Assembly (NCBI GenBank): GCA_020832555.1 | Contig: JAFIEM010000024.1 | Span: 1 to 38,726 of the forward strand | Reading direction: 5' to 3' | Source: Natronohydrobacter sp. | GTDB lineage: Bacteria > Pseudomonadota > Alphaproteobacteria > Rhodobacterales > Rhodobacteraceae | DNA length: 38,726 bases | Shown: in pieces, positions 15,933-23,216 of the stretch | How the letters are laid out: every line of letters begins with the position of its first letter | How positions within the stretch are numbered: the stretch's first letter is position 1 | Notes under the pieces: model-generated | What the model saw: only the letters and a program-made list of their open reading frames with translations | What the model was told of the DNA's origin: nothing | The model's database searches: none | Translations under genes and position numbers: made by a program

Positions 15933-16793
15933 CCCGATCTTGAACACGCAGCCATCACCGGGCAATTCCGGCACCGTGGCGCAGAGGCCGCGCGCGACCA
16001 GCCAGGCGGCCAGAACTTTCGGCACATAATCGCGGGTCTCGGCGAAGGGGGGCACGCCGTCATTGCGTCGCACTGCCCCCTCGCCCGCGTTATAGCCTGC
16101 AAGCGCCAGCACCACATCATTGTCGAAATGCTTCAGCAACCAGTCGAGATATTTCACCCCGCCCCGGATATTCTGGGTCGTGTCGAACGCATCGGTCACG
16201 CCAAAGCGTTCCGCTGTGGCTGGAATCAATTGCATCAGCCCCTGTGCCCCGGCATGGCTGACCGCCTGAGGGCGTCCGGCTGATTCGACTGCAATGACAG
16301 CCAGAGCCAGCGCGGGCGAGACATTGGTGCCCACTGTCGCGCGCAGGATATCGGCCCCGTGGGTATTGGCGATATCTTGCAGGAACTGCATACGCGGGGC
16401 GCGGACGGTCTGGCTGGCACTGGGCGGGCTGCCCAAAACGCGCACCGCAGCGAGGAAGCGGCCCGGACTGTCTTCGAGCTTGGGCGAGACGTGATCCCAG
16501 AACCAGGCATATCCCGATGCGGGCGCGGGGCGCGGTGCCCTGTCCGGCGTGACCACCTGTGCGCGCGGCGGCGCAACGGCCAGAACGCGCGCCTGTTCCT
16601 CGGGGTCGATCTGCACTGTGATGCGCGGCCCGGTTGCGTTGGGATTGACCACGACCCTGCGGAATGTCTGGCTCTCGCCAGTTGCCGACTGCGCCAGATC
16701 CTGCGCCGCCAGCGAAACAGGACAGACGGAAATCATGACAAGGCCAATGGCCAGCGCAGGAAAACTCCTGCCGTGGCGGCGAATATTGGGCAT
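15921..16793 (-). CDS. Lytic murein transglycosylase (SLT domain)
   Basis: Lytic transglycosylases cut peptidoglycan with formation of anhydro-muropeptides. The 290-aa protein has a signal peptide (about residues 1-30, ending SLAAQ), a proline-rich middle, and a C-terminal SLT domain from about 150. Motifs include VIAVESAGRP with catalytic E170, then HAGAQGLMQLIPATA and ALAGYNAGEGAV (230-241). A linear gap in the wall is needed for pilus secretins, and the gene stands next to the Tad locus, so a role in pilus assembly is possible. Its opposite orientation gives no direct support for that. Confidence 0.92.
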   Translation of the reverse strand: MPNIRRHGRSFPALAIGLVMISVCPVSLAAQDLAQSATGESQTFRRVVVNPNATGPRITVQIDPEEQARVLAVAPPRAQVVTPDRAPRPAPASGYAWFWDHVSPKLEDSPGRFLAAVRVLGSPPSASQTVRAPRMQFLQDIANTHGADILRATVGTNVSPALALAVIAVESAGRPQAVSHAGAQGLMQLIPATAERFGVTDAFDTTQNIRGGVKYLDWLLKHFDNDVVLALAGYNAGEGAVRRNDGVPPFAETRDYVPKVLAAWLVARGLCATVPELPGDGCVFKIGQAG

Positions 16794-17134
16794 CTGATTT
16801 ACTGCTCGTTATGATTTTTGCGTCACTATGCAGGTGAATCACTGGCGATTCCAGTTTTTTGCCACGGGACCGCGACAGTGATTGGTGGACTGTGGCATGA
16901 CAGTCAGCCCCCCCGGCATTTCCCGAATTTGGAAACAGTCCCCATTAATCAGCGCCAGCGAATTCAGCCTGAGAACAATGGCCGGAAAAGGCCGGAAAGA
17001 ACACCTGAAACTGTACGATTCGCGCCAAATTTCGACCACGATTCAAGGGTTATCTACAGTCAGCCAAGCGGTGATGGAACAGTATGTTGCCGGAGTGGCT
17101 TATGAGTAGAAACGTTCACATCTGGAGAAATGAC
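16794..17134 (+). other. Control region between the transglycosylase gene and the first Flp pilin
   Basis: This is 341 bases without a credible gene, with lower GC than its surroundings. A short direct repeat GGCCGGAAA occurs twice near 16979-16999. From 17031 to the pilin ATG the sequence is closely related to 17689-17791 upstream of the second pilin. It should hold divergent promoters for the transglycosylase and the pilin; I cannot assign the hexamers with confidence. Confidence 0.6.
17031..17134 (+). repeat. Duplicated pilin leader, copy 1
   Basis: It starts TTCGACCACGAT, continues with a GTCAGCCAA block, and ends GAGTAGAAACGTTCA followed by a GGAGA ribosome site. Copy 2 at 17689-17791 has the same elements in the same order over nearly the same length (104 and 103 bases to the ATG). 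The shared blocks probably hold the promoter and translation signals. Confidence 0.75.
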
Positions 17135-17368
17135 ATGAACTTCGTTGCAAAAATCAAGACCTTCGCCGCTGACGAATCTGGTGCCGTGACTGTTGACTGG
17201 GTTGTGCTGACCGCAGCTATCGTCGGCCTCGGTATCGCCGTTATCGCTTCCGTCCGTCAGGGCACACAAAGCGTCGGCACCCAGATCCAGACCTCTCTGA
17301 ACTCGGCGCAGATCGACCTGCTGGGCAACTTGTCGACCCCGGCACCTGCACCTGCACCTGCAGACTAA
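17135..17368 (+). CDS. flp1: Flp family type IVb pilin 1
   Basis: This is the major pilin type of Tad pili. The 77-aa precursor has a short basic leader and the processing site ESG/AVTVDW at residues 14-22, where the prepilin peptidase would cut after G16. The mature protein has about 61 residues: one hydrophobic helix (about 22-41) and a small tail ending PAPAPAPAD. At mature position +5 there is aspartate (D21) instead of the usual glutamate. The ATG at 17135 has a TGGAGA ribosome site; the frame is open upstream but lacks pilin features there. A very strong terminator follows, so it is probably a single-gene transcript made at high level. Confidence 0.95.
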   Translation: MNFVAKIKTFAADESGAVTVDWVVLTAAIVGLGIAVIASVRQGTQSVGTQIQTSLNSAQIDLLGNLSTPAPAPAPAD

Positions 17369-17407
17369 ATCTGGAACGCTCTCGTCGTTCAGTCTGACTT
17401 TCGACAA

Positions 17408-17436
17408 CGCTGCGCGAAACGCGCAGCGTTTTTTTT
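17408..17436 (+). terminator. Strong intrinsic terminator after pilin 1
   Basis: CGCTGCGCG and CGCGCAGCG form a perfect 9-bp stem with an AAA loop, followed by eight Ts. It is the clearest rho-independent terminator in the window and isolates the first pilin transcript. Confidence 0.95.
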
Positions 17437-17688
17437 GGTCCGGGCCAAGGCTCTGAACACCGGGGTTGATCCGCCGCAAGCGCGTCCTGTCCTTGGCTTT
17501 GCTTCGAGAAGCGAATCCATTCGACCACAATCGATACCGCACGATCACAACCGACTGACCTGCATTTCAAGTATGATCCTCGCCGTATCCACAATTCTGG
17601 CCTGGACGACACCTGAGGATTAACTCTTCCCGCCCAAAATCTCCCAAATTTTTGCAAATTCCACGTAAACGCTCCTTTCTCGCCCGAT

Positions 17689-17791
17689 TTCGACCACGAT
17701 CTGAGGGCCTATTAGGGTCAGCCAAACGATGACACGATGAGAACGACATCGAAGAGGCCGAGTAGAAACGTTCAAACCTTGGAGACTAAAC
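17689..17791 (+). repeat. Duplicated pilin leader, copy 2
   Basis: This is the second copy of the 17031-17134 region, with TTCGACCACGAT at the start, GTCAGCCAA in the middle and GAGTAGAAACGTTCA before a TGGAGA ribosome site. The middle parts have diverged, while the ends are well kept. Confidence 0.75.
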
Positions 17792-18025
17792 ATGAAACTG
17801 TTCGCAAACATCAAGACCTTCGCTGCTGACGAATCCGGTGCCGTGACCGTTGACTGGGTCGTGCTGACCGCAGCCATCGTGGGTCTGGGCATCGCTGTCA
17901 TCGCTTCGGTGCGTCAGGGCACGAACGCTGTCGGCACCCAGATTCAGACCTCTCTGAACTCGGCGCAGATCGACCTGCTGGGCAACCTGTCGACCCCGGC
18001 ACCTGCACCTGCACCTGCAGACTAA
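17792..18025 (+). CDS. flp2: Flp family type IVb pilin 2 (duplicate of pilin 1)
   Basis: This encodes 77 aa and differs from pilin 1 at only six residues: positions 2, 3, 4 and 6 in the leader and 45-46 (QS against NA). Cleavage after G16 would give a 61-aa mature pilin, again with aspartate at +5. At DNA level I count 27 differences in 234 bases. Twenty-six fall in codons 1-51 and all changes in codons 7-44 are silent; only one falls in codons 52-78. It has its own leader copy and a TGGAGA ribosome site. No strong T-tailed terminator follows, so it may be read together with pilin 3. Confidence 0.95.
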   Translation: MKLFANIKTFAADESGAVTVDWVVLTAAIVGLGIAVIASVRQGTNAVGTQIQTSLNSAQIDLLGNLSTPAPAPAPAD

Positions 18026-18168
18026 AGCCGACTTGTTTGACGAACTGACTTCGCAACAAGCGTAAATTGAATTCAGAGCGCTGCGCCCGATAGGATGCGG
18101 CGCTCACTTTGTGACGGGACTGAGTGACATTTTTTGGATGAAGACGAAGTTCAATTGGAGGCACTCAG

Positions 18169-18369
18169 ATGACCACATTTTCGAAACTGAAACGCTTTGG
18201 CGCTGATCAGTCCGGCGCTGTGACTGTCGATTTTGTTGTCCTGACTGCGGCAATCTGCACGCTGGGAGCCGCAATAGCGATCACGGTTATCTCAGGTGCA
18301 CGCCATGTCAGCGATTCAACATCCGAGTCCTTGTCGTCTGCGGAACTGCCACTGATCGGCCCAATGTGA
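18169..18369 (+). CDS. Divergent Flp-type pilin 3
   Basis: This 66-aa Flp-like precursor has the processing block QSG/AVTVDF and aspartate at +5, then one hydrophobic helix and a short tail ending AELPLIGPM. It shares the start of the mature helix with pilins 1 and 2 but differs in the rest. It could be a minor pilin or a pseudopilin-like component. TTGGAGG ahead of the ATG is a good ribosome site. It lies 143 bases after pilin 2 and 145 before cpaB. Confidence 0.88.
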   Translation: MTTFSKLKRFGADQSGAVTVDFVVLTAAICTLGAAIAITVISGARHVSDSTSESLSSAELPLIGPM

Positions 18370-18441
18370 GCGGGTCGGCCCCAACCGATCTGTGCCGGTG
18401 TCCGGCCTTCGCCCCATCGCGTGCACGATTTGGCCATAATT

Positions 18442-18489
18442 CAGGAATATTGTTCCTGTCAGAGCAGTGAATTCCGCCCCTCGGGCGAA
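18442..18489. repeat. Two inverted repeats upstream of cpaB
   Basis: CAGGAA-TATTG-TTCCTG at 18442-18458 is a perfect 6-bp inverted repeat. At 18475-18487, CGCCC-CTC-GGGCG makes a second small hairpin, 28 bases before the cpaB ATG. They could be a regulator site and a leader hairpin; neither has a T run. Confidence 0.35.
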
Positions 18490-18514
18490 TCGTATCAGGA
18501 AAGAGGAAAGAGTC

Positions 18515-19348
18515 ATGCGCCTCGTGTTCGGAGCAGTATTGATCGCAGGGGTCGGTCTGGCTGGTTTCGCGGTCTTTCAGACGCAGAAGTACATCTCGCA
18601 AATGCAGTCGGAGCTTGTTGAAGCCAGGCGCAATGCCAGCACGGTCGAGATGGTGAATGTGTTCGTGACCGGAAAATCGCTGCGCTACGGTCAACAACTG
18701 ACGCGTGACGATGTGCGTGTTGCGCCTTTCCCTGCCTATGCTGTGCCCGAAGGGGCTTATACGGATGTCGACGCGCTGTTCCCGAACGGAAGCAACAGCC
18801 GGATCGTGCTGCGCGCGATGGAACCGCTTGAACCGATCATGACTGTCAAGCTGACGGAACCCGGCAAGCAGGCGGGCATTACCTCGCATCTGAGCCCCGG
18901 AATGCGCGCCTTCACGATCCCGGTCAACCAGACCTCTGGCGTGGCCGGCTTCTTGCGTCCGGGCGATCATGTCGATGTGTTCTGGACCGGACGCACGGCT
19001 GATCAGGGCGAAGTCACTCAGCTGATCCAAGCGCATATGAGACTGATCGCTGTTGACCAGAGTGCGGATATGGACCGCACGACCAATGTCACCGCAGCCC
19101 GCACGGTCACTGTGGAGGCAACCCCGCAGCAGGCGGCAGCGCTGGCACAAGCGCAGGGATCAGGGCGACTGTCGCTGGCCCTGGTTGGCGTCGATGACGA
19201 ACGCACGAGCGAACAGATCGAAATGACGCAGGATCGTATGCTGGGCATCGTCCGAGAAAAACGCCGCGTCGAAGTCGAGCAGAAATGCCACATCCGAACC
19301 CGTCGTGGTGGCGATATGGTGCTGATCGAAATTCCTTGCACCAACTGA
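18515..19348 (+). CDS. cpaB: Flp pilus assembly protein CpaB/RcpC
   Basis: CpaB (RcpC) is a periplasmic, membrane-anchored protein that works with the secretin of Tad pili. The 277-aa protein has an N-terminal helix (about 3-20), a SAF-type domain with VTGKSLRYGQQLTRDDVRV, and the family block FTIPVNQTSGVAGFLRPGDHVDV. The ATG at 18515 follows AAAGAGGAAAGAG, a strong ribosome site; an upstream ATG at 18467 would add 16 charged residues ahead of the helix and is less likely. A 12-bp hairpin after its stop suggests the transcript ends or is processed before cpaC. Confidence 0.93.
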   Translation: MRLVFGAVLIAGVGLAGFAVFQTQKYISQMQSELVEARRNASTVEMVNVFVTGKSLRYGQQLTRDDVRVAPFPAYAVPEGAYTDVDALFPNGSNSRIVLRAMEPLEPIMTVKLTEPGKQAGITSHLSPGMRAFTIPVNQTSGVAGFLRPGDHVDVFWTGRTADQGEVTQLIQAHMRLIAVDQSADMDRTTNVTAARTVTVEATPQQAAALAQAQGSGRLSLALVGVDDERTSEQIEMTQDRMLGIVREKRRVEVEQKCHIRTRRGGDMVLIEIPCTN

Positions 19349-19654
19349 TGACAATCGTTCTGACAAGCCGCGCGTTCCCCTTGGAACGCGCGGCATTTTC
19401 ACATTTGTTGCCAGAAAGACACGCAAGACAGGCTCCAAGATGCGGCGCGCGCGGCTGAATTTGCCTCAATATCTAGATGAACCTGAAGTGATCGTTGCAG
19501 AAAATACATCAACTTCGCGCCATAAGCACAAGATTCTTGATAAAAAACTCGGATTGAAGCATGATCAGCCAAAATTAACGGGCATCAGACCTGGGTGCGC
19601 AGACCGACTTGCTGCGAACCGACAATAACAGAGCAGTCTCAGAAGGCAGGCAAA
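19349..19654 (+). other. cpaB-cpaC spacer
   Basis: This is 306 bases with a terminator at 19367-19400 and then AT-richer DNA up to cpaC that could hold a promoter. A 62-codon frame at 19440-19628 has no recognisable protein features and is not called. Confidence 0.6.
19367..19400 (+). terminator. Terminator after cpaB
   Basis: GCCGCGCGTTCC and GGAACGCGCGGC form a perfect 12-bp stem with a CCTT loop, followed by ATTTTCACATTT. The T run is only four long, but the stem is strong. Confidence 0.8.
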
Positions 19655-21013
19655 ATGAGAATCAAACTACTCGCAGCAACGCTGCTTCTCGGAGCATCGT
19701 TTGGTCTTGCGCAGGCGCCGACCGCTCAGGCAGATACCTTTCGCGTCCTGAATGGCAGTGCCGCATCGACGCTTCGGGTTCCGATGAACCGTGCTGTCGT
19801 TGTCGAAACCGACAATCCCTTCGCAGAGCTTTCGATCGCCAATCCCGGTATCGCGGATATCTCGACCCTCTCGGACCGGTCGATCTATGTTCTGGGCAAG
19901 ACACCGGGTCGAACCACGCTGACGATCCTCGGGCCTGACGGAATGCTGATGTCGAATGTCGAGGTGCAGGTCACGCCGGATATTGCGGAATTCCGCGAAA
20001 GGCTGCGCCAGATCCTGCCCAATGAAAGAATCGAGGTGCGTACTGCGAATGACGGGATCGTGCTGTCGGGCGTCGTTTCGACCGCAGCGCGTCTGGATGC
20101 GGCACTTGAACTGGCGCAGCGCTACGCGCCGGATCGCATCTCGAACCTGATGAGCGTCGGCGGCACCCAGCAAGTGATGCTGAAAGTGCGCTTTGCCGAA
20201 ATGCAGCGCGGGATCAGCAAGAGCCTTGGCACCTCGCTGGGCGTTCAGCGCACGCCGACGGCACTGCCTTCCGCAACTGCATCTGCGGGAGGCGGGCCTG
20301 ATGGTGGTACGCTCAGCTTCCGGGTCGGTGGTGGTCGTCTGACCGCGAATGTTCTGATCGAAGCGCTGGAAACGCAGGGCCTTGCACGCACTCTTGCTGA
20401 ACCAAATCTGACTGCCTTGTCCGGGCAAGAGGCCAGCTTTCTTGCGGGCGGGGAATATCCGGTGCCCACGCCATCAGAGAATGGCACCAATATAACCATC
20501 GAGTACAAACCCTTTGGCGTGCAACTGGCCTTCACCCCGCGGGTGCTTGATGACAAGGTGATCAACCTGCGGCTGGATGCGTCCGTGTCGTCACTTGATG
20601 GTGCGAATGCGACTGTCATCAACGGAACCCCCGTCGCGCCCTTCCGCACCCGTTCCACACAAACCACAGTCGAATTGCGTGATGGCGAAAGCTTTGCCAT
20701 CGCAGGTCTGTTGGAAGATGATTTCCGTGCCAACACGCGCGGAGTTCCGTGGCTGTCTGAACTGCCCGTGCTGGGGGCGCTGTTCCGCAGTGCCGAGTAT
20801 CAGCGCAACCAGACCGAACTGGTCATCATCATCACAGCGCATCTGGTCACACCCACACGCGGCGAGGCCCTGATGCTGCCTACGGATCGTGTTCGCCCGC
20901 CGACCGAGCGCGAGCTGTTCCTTGGCGGACGGCTGGCCTCTCCCGGATCGGGCGCAATCGGCGAAATCGCGCGTCAGGATTTCGGTGGTTCCTATGGCTA
21001 TGTTCTCGATTAA
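19655..21013 (+). CDS. cpaC: Tad pilus secretin CpaC/RcpA
   Basis: CpaC forms the outer-membrane ring through which the Flp pilus passes. The 452-aa precursor has a clear signal peptide (1-26, ending AQA before DTF). An N-terminal pilus-secretin domain follows, with PFAELSIANPGIADI and LGKTPGRTTLTILG, then a BON-like segment, then the secretin domain with GGEYPVPT, VELRDGESFAIAGLLED and PVLGALFRS, the last two being typical secretin signatures. The ATG at 19655, after AAGGCAGG, gives the signal peptide directly. cpaC heads a unit with the OmpA-type gene 37 bases on. Confidence 0.95.
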   Translation: MRIKLLAATLLLGASFGLAQAPTAQADTFRVLNGSAASTLRVPMNRAVVVETDNPFAELSIANPGIADISTLSDRSIYVLGKTPGRTTLTILGPDGMLMSNVEVQVTPDIAEFRERLRQILPNERIEVRTANDGIVLSGVVSTAARLDAALELAQRYAPDRISNLMSVGGTQQVMLKVRFAEMQRGISKSLGTSLGVQRTPTALPSATASAGGGPDGGTLSFRVGGGRLTANVLIEALETQGLARTLAEPNLTALSGQEASFLAGGEYPVPTPSENGTNITIEYKPFGVQLAFTPRVLDDKVINLRLDASVSSLDGANATVINGTPVAPFRTRSTQTTVELRDGESFAIAGLLEDDFRANTRGVPWLSELPVLGALFRSAEYQRNQTELVIIITAHLVTPTRGEALMLPTDRVRPPTERELFLGGRLASPGSGAIGEIARQDFGGSYGYVLD

Positions 21014-21050
21014 TTCAAGCCGTCTCAAGAGCTTAACAAAGGAGCCGGGT

Positions 21051-21677
21051 ATGGCTATCAACCGTCGTAATTTCCTGATCGGTGCTGCGGGCCTGGGTTT
21101 GACCGCCTGTAGTGACCCCAGTTCCAGCTTCAATCGCGAGGCCGGGAGCACGATTGACGAGGGCGGATTTGGCAACCCGACCATGCACAACACGCTGTTG
21201 CAGAGCGGGCAGATCAGCCTGGCCCAGATCATGAGTCGCCGCTTCCATGCAGAAGTGCCCTCTATGGTCAATTTTGCCTTTGACAGCGCCGCGCTCGACG
21301 AAGAGGCCATCGCCATCCTGAAGATACAGGCGCATTGGATGAAGCAATTCCCGGAATTGCGCTACACGATCTATGGTCACACGGACGCTGTGGGCTCTGC
21401 GGCCTACAATTATCGTCTGGGGCTCCGTCGGGCCAATGCCGTGAAACGCTGTCTGATGTCCTTTGGTGTGCCAGGTTCCAGCATTGTGGCGGTTGTATCG
21501 CGCGGCGAAACCCAGCCGCTGATCGTGTCGGAAGGGTATGAGCCCGCGAATCGGCGCACAGTGACCGAAATTTCAGGCATGATCCGTAGACGTGGCACCA
21601 ATATGGACGGACGCTACGCGCGCGTGATCCAGCGTGAATATGTCGCAAGTGCACGCGAAGTCCATCGGGTCGAATAA
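21051..21677 (+). CDS. OmpA-family lipoprotein with Tat-type signal
   Basis: This encodes 208 aa. The N-terminus MAINRRNFLIGAAGLGLTAC combines a twin-arginine motif (RRNFL) with a lipobox ending at C20, so it is probably a Tat-exported lipoprotein. The C-terminal half is an OmpA-type peptidoglycan-binding domain: VNFAFDSAALDEEA, then IYGHTDAVGSAAYNYRLGLRRA and a late NRR. It occupies the place of cpaD in other Tad loci and may anchor the secretin to the cell wall. AAAGGAG ahead of the ATG is a strong ribosome site. A good terminator follows. Confidence 0.9.
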   Translation: MAINRRNFLIGAAGLGLTACSDPSSSFNREAGSTIDEGGFGNPTMHNTLLQSGQISLAQIMSRRFHAEVPSMVNFAFDSAALDEEAIAILKIQAHWMKQFPELRYTIYGHTDAVGSAAYNYRLGLRRANAVKRCLMSFGVPGSSIVAVVSRGETQPLIVSEGYEPANRRTVTEISGMIRRRGTNMDGRYARVIQREYVASAREVHRVE

Positions 21678-21704
21678 GGCCGACCCCAGACTGACACTGG
21701 TTTG

Positions 21705-21736
21705 ACCTGCGCCGAAATGGCGCAGGTTTTTCGTTT
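21705..21736 (+). terminator. Terminator after the OmpA-type gene
   Basis: ACCTGCGCC and GGCGCAGGT form a perfect 9-bp stem with a 5-base loop, followed by TTTTCGTTTT counting the last stem base. It divides cpaC-ompA from the cpaE-led unit. Confidence 0.9.
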
Positions 21737-21750
21737 TCGTCAGAGCATGC

Positions 21751-21833
21751 GGTGAAATTCCGCTGTTCCGGTCAAGTGTTCTTTGAATTGCACCGTTTTC
21801 GACGCGCTCAGCTTGGTTTCGAACAATTTCACC
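21751..21833. repeat. 9-bp inverted repeat in the cpaE leader
   Basis: GGTGAAATT at 21751-21759 and AATTTCACC at 21825-21833 are exact reverse complements, 65 bases apart, in the spacer between the terminator and cpaE. It may be a pair of regulator half sites; chance cannot be excluded. Confidence 0.3.
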
Positions 21834-21962
21834 AGTTCGGCCCAAATCTTGCCAGAATTATAAACAATCTTCGCTCAACATACCGTCGGATCCGTTTCTG
21901 AGATGCGATTCCCTTTTTCGGCGGAACCGACAGAAACCAGAGTTGAGTTTGAGGATGCCAAA

Positions 21963-23198
21963 ATGGCGAGCACCGTAGACAGCGCCCCCCAGAAGACCCG
22001 TGCCTGCACAGTCTCTCGTGATGTGCAGAATTTTGATCTGCTGATCGAAGACATGGAAGCCGTTTTTCAGGAAGATTGGGGCGATCTGAACTTCTCGGAC
22101 GCCACAGCATTTCTTCAGGAAGCGGACTCAGCGGATCTTGAATTGCTTGCGGTCGCGCTCGACGACGAAGATGAGCCCAATATCGCGCTGATCCGTTCCG
22201 TGATCGAACAGGCAACGGCGCGCGGCATCCAGGTTCTGCTGATCGCAGAGAGCCTTTCTCCGATCCTGCTGCATCAGTTGCTGCGGGCGGGTGCAAGTGA
22301 TTTCGTCCCCTACCCGCTGCCCGAGAATGCGCTACAGGACGCCATCGCACGGCTGAAGCGTCAAAGCGATGTCGCCGATCTTGGTCGCTATGGCACTACC
22401 ACCGCAGCGCCCAGCGGCAAGAATGGCTCGGTCTTTGCAATCCATGCGCTGGCTGGCGGGGCGGGTGGCACGAATTTCGCGGTCAATCTTGCCTGGGAAC
22501 TGAGCGGCATCTGCGCCAAGGATGGTCAGACGGTTTGTATCCTCGATTTCGATTTCCAGTCCGGATCGGTCTCGACCTATCTTGATCTGGCACGGACGGA
22601 AAAAGTCTACGAATTGCTGTCGCAGACCAGCACGATGGACCGTGATGCCTTTTTCGCGGCGACCCAGAAATTTCAGGAACGGTTGCAGGTGCTGACCGCA
22701 CCCTCGGACATGTTGCCGCTTGACCTTTTGACCCCGGATGAGATCGAACGCGTGATCTCGATGGCGCGTGATCAGTTCGACATCGTGATCATCGACATGC
22801 CGCGGACCGTGGTGCACTGGACGGAAACCGCCCTGCAGATGTCTGATCTGTATTTTACCATGATGGAGCTGGATCTGCGCTCTGCACAGAACACGTTGCG
22901 CATGATCCGCGCCCTGAAAGCGGATGGCATTTCCATGGACAAGCACCGCTTCATCCTGAACAGGGCGCCGCGCTTCACGGATCTGGGTGGTAAGGCGCGG
23001 GCGAAACGCATGGCCGAGAGCCTGGGCATCAGCATCGCGGTACATATTCCCGATGGGGGCACGCAGGTCCGTGATGCCAATGACCATGGCCTGCCACTGT
23101 CGGAATACGCCCCCAAGAACCCGGTCACAAAAGAAATCCAGAAATTCGCGGCAGCGCTCTACGAGACATCGCAGAACACCAAGATCGCAGCCGAATAA
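21963..23198 (+). CDS. cpaE: CpaE/TadZ family pilus localisation protein with degenerate P-loop
   Basis: TadZ/CpaE proteins are MinD/ParA relatives that place the Tad machine in the cell. The 411-aa protein has an N-terminal receiver-like domain (ending near residue 135) and a C-terminal ATPase-like domain. The Walker A region reads AGGAGGTN at residues 164-171, where an active family member has KGGxGKT[ST]; both lysines are missing. DFDFQSGSVSTYLDL and IIDMPR follow as the later switch regions. The start is uncertain. The ATG at 21963 has GAGG 9 bases upstream, while one at 21903 would add 20 residues with a weaker site. cpaF starts 18 bases after the stop. Confidence 0.93.
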   Translation: MASTVDSAPQKTRACTVSRDVQNFDLLIEDMEAVFQEDWGDLNFSDATAFLQEADSADLELLAVALDDEDEPNIALIRSVIEQATARGIQVLLIAESLSPILLHQLLRAGASDFVPYPLPENALQDAIARLKRQSDVADLGRYGTTTAAPSGKNGSVFAIHALAGGAGGTNFAVNLAWELSGICAKDGQTVCILDFDFQSGSVSTYLDLARTEKVYELLSQTSTMDRDAFFAATQKFQERLQVLTAPSDMLPLDLLTPDEIERVISMARDQFDIVIIDMPRTVVHWTETALQMSDLYFTMMELDLRSAQNTLRMIRALKADGISMDKHRFILNRAPRFTDLGGKARAKRMAESLGISIAVHIPDGGTQVRDANDHGLPLSEYAPKNPVTKEIQKFAAALYETSQNTKIAAE

Positions 23199-23216
23199 TC
23201 AGGTGAGAAAAAGACC

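Larger units (their letters stand above)
17369..17791 (+). other. Spacer between pilin 1 and pilin 2
   Basis: This is 423 bases without a credible gene. It holds the terminator of pilin 1 (17408-17436), then about 250 bases in which I see nothing distinctive, then the second copy of the pilin leader from 17689. A separate promoter for pilin 2 is expected in that copy. Confidence 0.6.

Noticed and set aside
17072..17099. A possible sigma-54 promoter before pilin 1 (TGGAAC then TTGC)
   Set aside because: The spacing is one base too long and the element is not kept in the duplicated leader of pilin 2.
18076..18110. A terminator after pilin 2 (GAGCGC paired with GCGCTC)
   Set aside because: The stem is interrupted and no T run follows, so it was not called; pilin 2 may be read into pilin 3.
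19440..19628. A 62-codon frame between cpaB and cpaC
   Set aside because: No ribosome site, no hydrophobic, signal or domain features, and it sits in an AT-richer spacer directly after a terminator. It is more likely leader DNA.
21903..21962. A longer start for cpaE at 21903
   Set aside because: The ribosome site is weaker than that of the ATG at 21963 and the extra 20 residues show no family match. It cannot be excluded fully.
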